From positions 1 to 11,472 of the forward strand of contig JALVWV010000150.1 in assembly GCA_027023145.1 (NCBI GenBank): DNA of 11,472 nt, written 5' to 3'. A program made the translations under genes and the position numbers. The stretch's first letter is position 1; each line of letters opens with the position of its first letter. Positions 10,510 through 11,472 of the stretch are shown here, piece after piece. A model generated the notes under the pieces. That model was not told where the DNA came from and searched no databases. It saw nothing but the letters and a program-made list of their open reading frames with translations. Source of the stretch: Campylobacteraceae bacterium (GTDB lineage Bacteria > Campylobacterota > Campylobacteria > Campylobacterales > Sulfurovaceae).

Positions 10510-11203
10510 TGCTACCGATCTGACCTTTTTCCTTGACACCGACCACTCCCCATTTGTCCTCTTCGACCGACATGGTGTAATCGTTTACCTCAATGATGCC
10601 GCCGAAATTCTCCTGGCCTATGTCGACAAGCGGGAACTGTTTGACCTCGCCCTGAGCTATGCCCCCAACGACTTCGGCGCCCGCACCACCCCCATGGAAC
10701 TTCACTACCGGCAGCTGAACTTCTACGCCGTCACCGTAGCCTACCGGGACGAAGAGCAGATCGGAATCCGTCTCTACTACCGTCCGCGCACCCGAAGCTC
10801 CCAGCCAGTCGATCCCAGCCGACTCAAAACCACCAATATCAACACCATCCTCGAAGCTGCCATCGCTCACTTTTCGATGAAAAATCCGACCCGATTTGAC
10901 CTCCTGACCGATGCCGATCTCCCCGAGTTCAAGCTGGATCAAAATGGGTTTTCCAAACTCCTGCGCCGGACACTGCACCTCTTCCGTGCGTCGGCTGATC
11001 TCCACATCTCCCTGACCATGGCCGTCGGCGAGTCGATCATGATCGACCACACACGCTGCCCCATCGTCCGCCTCACCATCCAGGCCAACGGCCGCTACAG
11101 CGACGATGACCGTACCATCAAGGCGCTGGCCGACGCAATGCGCATCATCACCCTCCTCGATGAGCACCGCATCCTTTTTGACATCCCGTTCATCCAAGAA
11201 TAA
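10496..11203 (+). CDS. PAS-domain protein resembling a degenerate NtrB sensor
   Basis: The protein has 235 residues. Residues about 12-95 look like a PAS domain (DHSPFVLFDRHGVIVYLNDAAEILL, then a beta-rich half ending IGIRLYY). After a short linker, residues 110-235 resemble the shell of a histidine kinase: LKTTNINTILEAAIAHF, the N-box-like KLDQNGFSKLLRRTLHLF, and an LTMAVGES...IVRLTIQANG strand pair. No phosphoacceptor H-box and no glycine-rich ATP-lid motifs are seen, so kinase activity is doubtful. No membrane segment is seen, so it is cytoplasmic like NtrB. The ATG at 10496 has a GAGGA site and overlaps the regulator gene by 14 bases, which points to coupled translation and partnership. 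The PAS call is fairly good; the kinase-remnant call is an inference. Confidence 0.75.
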   Translation: MPGSNATDLTFFLDTDHSPFVLFDRHGVIVYLNDAAEILLAYVDKRELFDLALSYAPNDFGARTTPMELHYRQLNFYAVTVAYRDEEQIGIRLYYRPRTRSSQPVDPSRLKTTNINTILEAAIAHFSMKNPTRFDLLTDADLPEFKLDQNGFSKLLRRTLHLFRASADLHISLTMAVGESIMIDHTRCPIVRLTIQANGRYSDDDRTIKALADAMRIITLLDEHRILFDIPFIQE

Positions 11204-11232
11204 CTTCATAAAAGGGTTATTGCCTATTTTTT
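11199..11232 (+). terminator. Weak A/T-rich hairpin with T-run after the PAS gene
   Basis: AATAAC (11199-11204) pairs with GTTATT (11216-11221) across an 11-base loop and is followed by six T at 11227-11232. The stem is short and A/T-rich, so termination would be partial and some read-through into amt is likely. Confidence 0.3.
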
Positions 11233-11266
11233 AATCACATCTCTGCATCCAAACTGTCCTTATCTC

Positions 11267-11299
11267 TGTTATCATTCCTCATCTCAAATTACAAAAGGA
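11267..11299 (+). promoter_or_regulatory. amt promoter (extended -10 TGTTATCAT) and ribosome binding site
   Basis: TGTTATCAT at 11267-11275 differs by one base from the box before the NtrC-like gene. AAGGA at 11295-11299 lies five bases before the ATG. I found no convincing sigma-54 promoter (GG-N10-GC) in the 101-base gap, which agrees with the regulator lacking the sigma-54 contact loop. Confidence 0.45.
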
Positions 11300-11304
11300 T
11301 ACAC

Positions 11305-11472
11305 ATGAAGCGAAAACTTCTAACATTGCTGGCAGTGCTGATGCCGGTTGCCGCTATGGCAGATGACACACTCAGCTCCGGAGACACCTCCTGGATGATC
11401 GTGGCCACTGCGCTGGTCATGTTGATGACCCCGGCTGGTTTGGCACTCTTCTACGGCGGATTGACCCGTCGC
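11305..11472 (+). CDS. amt: Ammonium transporter Amt, N-terminal part (cut by window end)
   Basis: Only 56 codons are in the window. They begin with a signal-peptide-like segment (MKRKLLTLLAVLMPVAAMAD, likely cut after AMA), then SGDTSWMIVATALVMLMTPA and GLALFYGGLTRR, the first transmembrane helix and the near-invariant 'MTP.GLALFYGG..R' motif of the Amt/MEP/Rh family. The full protein would have 11 membrane helices and conduct ammonium into the cell. In other bacteria amt is usually followed by a glnK/PII gene, which would lie beyond the window. Its position after a PAS/NtrC-like pair suggests regulation by nitrogen status. Confidence 0.95.
   Translation, partial: MKRKLLTLLAVLMPVAAMADDTLSSGDTSWMIVATALVMLMTPAGLALFYGGLTRR

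Noticed and set aside
11204..11304. Sigma-54 promoter before amt
   Set aside because: No GG-N10-GC pair matching the consensus was found; the extended -10 TGTTATCAT explains the start better.

Overview
The window looks like a chromosomal segment of a Campylobacterota bacterium (the former Epsilonproteobacteria), most likely a Sulfurimonas/Sulfuricurvum-type chemolithotroph. This is inferred from the character of AcnB, FtsK, HU, the tRNAs and Amt, from strong AAGGAG ribosome binding sites, and from promoters that show a good or extended -10 (TGnTATAAT-like) without a clear -35. The core genes look fairly G+C-rich, while bases 100-740 and 2000-2376 are visibly A+T-rich and carry mobile or decayed DNA.

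Layout. (1) 1-2376 is an accessory islet: the edge of a decayed DDE transposase gene (minus strand), short tandem repeats, a duplicate of the ybgC promoter and first nine codons (128-494), decayed antitoxin-like coding sequence (644-805), then a minus-strand two-gene operon for a 101-aa protein of unknown family and an AbiEii-like nucleotidyltransferase (1986 to 806). The original ybgC promoter region (2075-2403) follows, so the operon sits between two direct repeats whose last 108 bp are identical. (2) ybgC (2377-2751) converges on a thioredoxin-like gene. The 287 bp between them is filled with paired palindromes of REP/BIME type, including two hairpins whose stems differ only by a compensatory base pair. 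(3) 3039-8925 is a minus-strand run: ftsK, a small conserved-looking protein of unknown function, acnB, and a CAPC thioredoxin-like protein. A perfect 24-bp inverted repeat lies in the leader of the small gene. (4) 9097-9682 on the plus strand holds an HU gene, tRNA-Leu(CAA) and tRNA-Gly(GCC). (5) 9784-11472 holds two overlapping genes that look like a stripped-down NtrC (degenerate AAA+ domain plus Fis-type helix-turn-helix, no receiver, no GAFTGA loop) and a stripped-down NtrB (PAS domain, no recognisable catalytic histidine), followed by the start of an ammonium transporter gene.

How the genes may work together. AcnB is the aconitase of the (reductive or oxidative) TCA cycle, and its oxygen-sensitive Fe-S cluster may explain the thioredoxin-like protein made from the same transcript. 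The nucleotidyltransferase and its overlapping upstream gene have the organisation of a toxin-antitoxin or phage-defence pair; the repeats around them suggest a cassette that entered at ybgC while leaving that gene with an intact promoter. The degenerate NtrB/NtrC-like pair next to amt suggests a nitrogen-status regulator, possibly working by a non-classical mechanism. The strongest candidates for something undescribed are the promoter-duplicating cassette at ybgC and the NtrBC-like pair beside amt.
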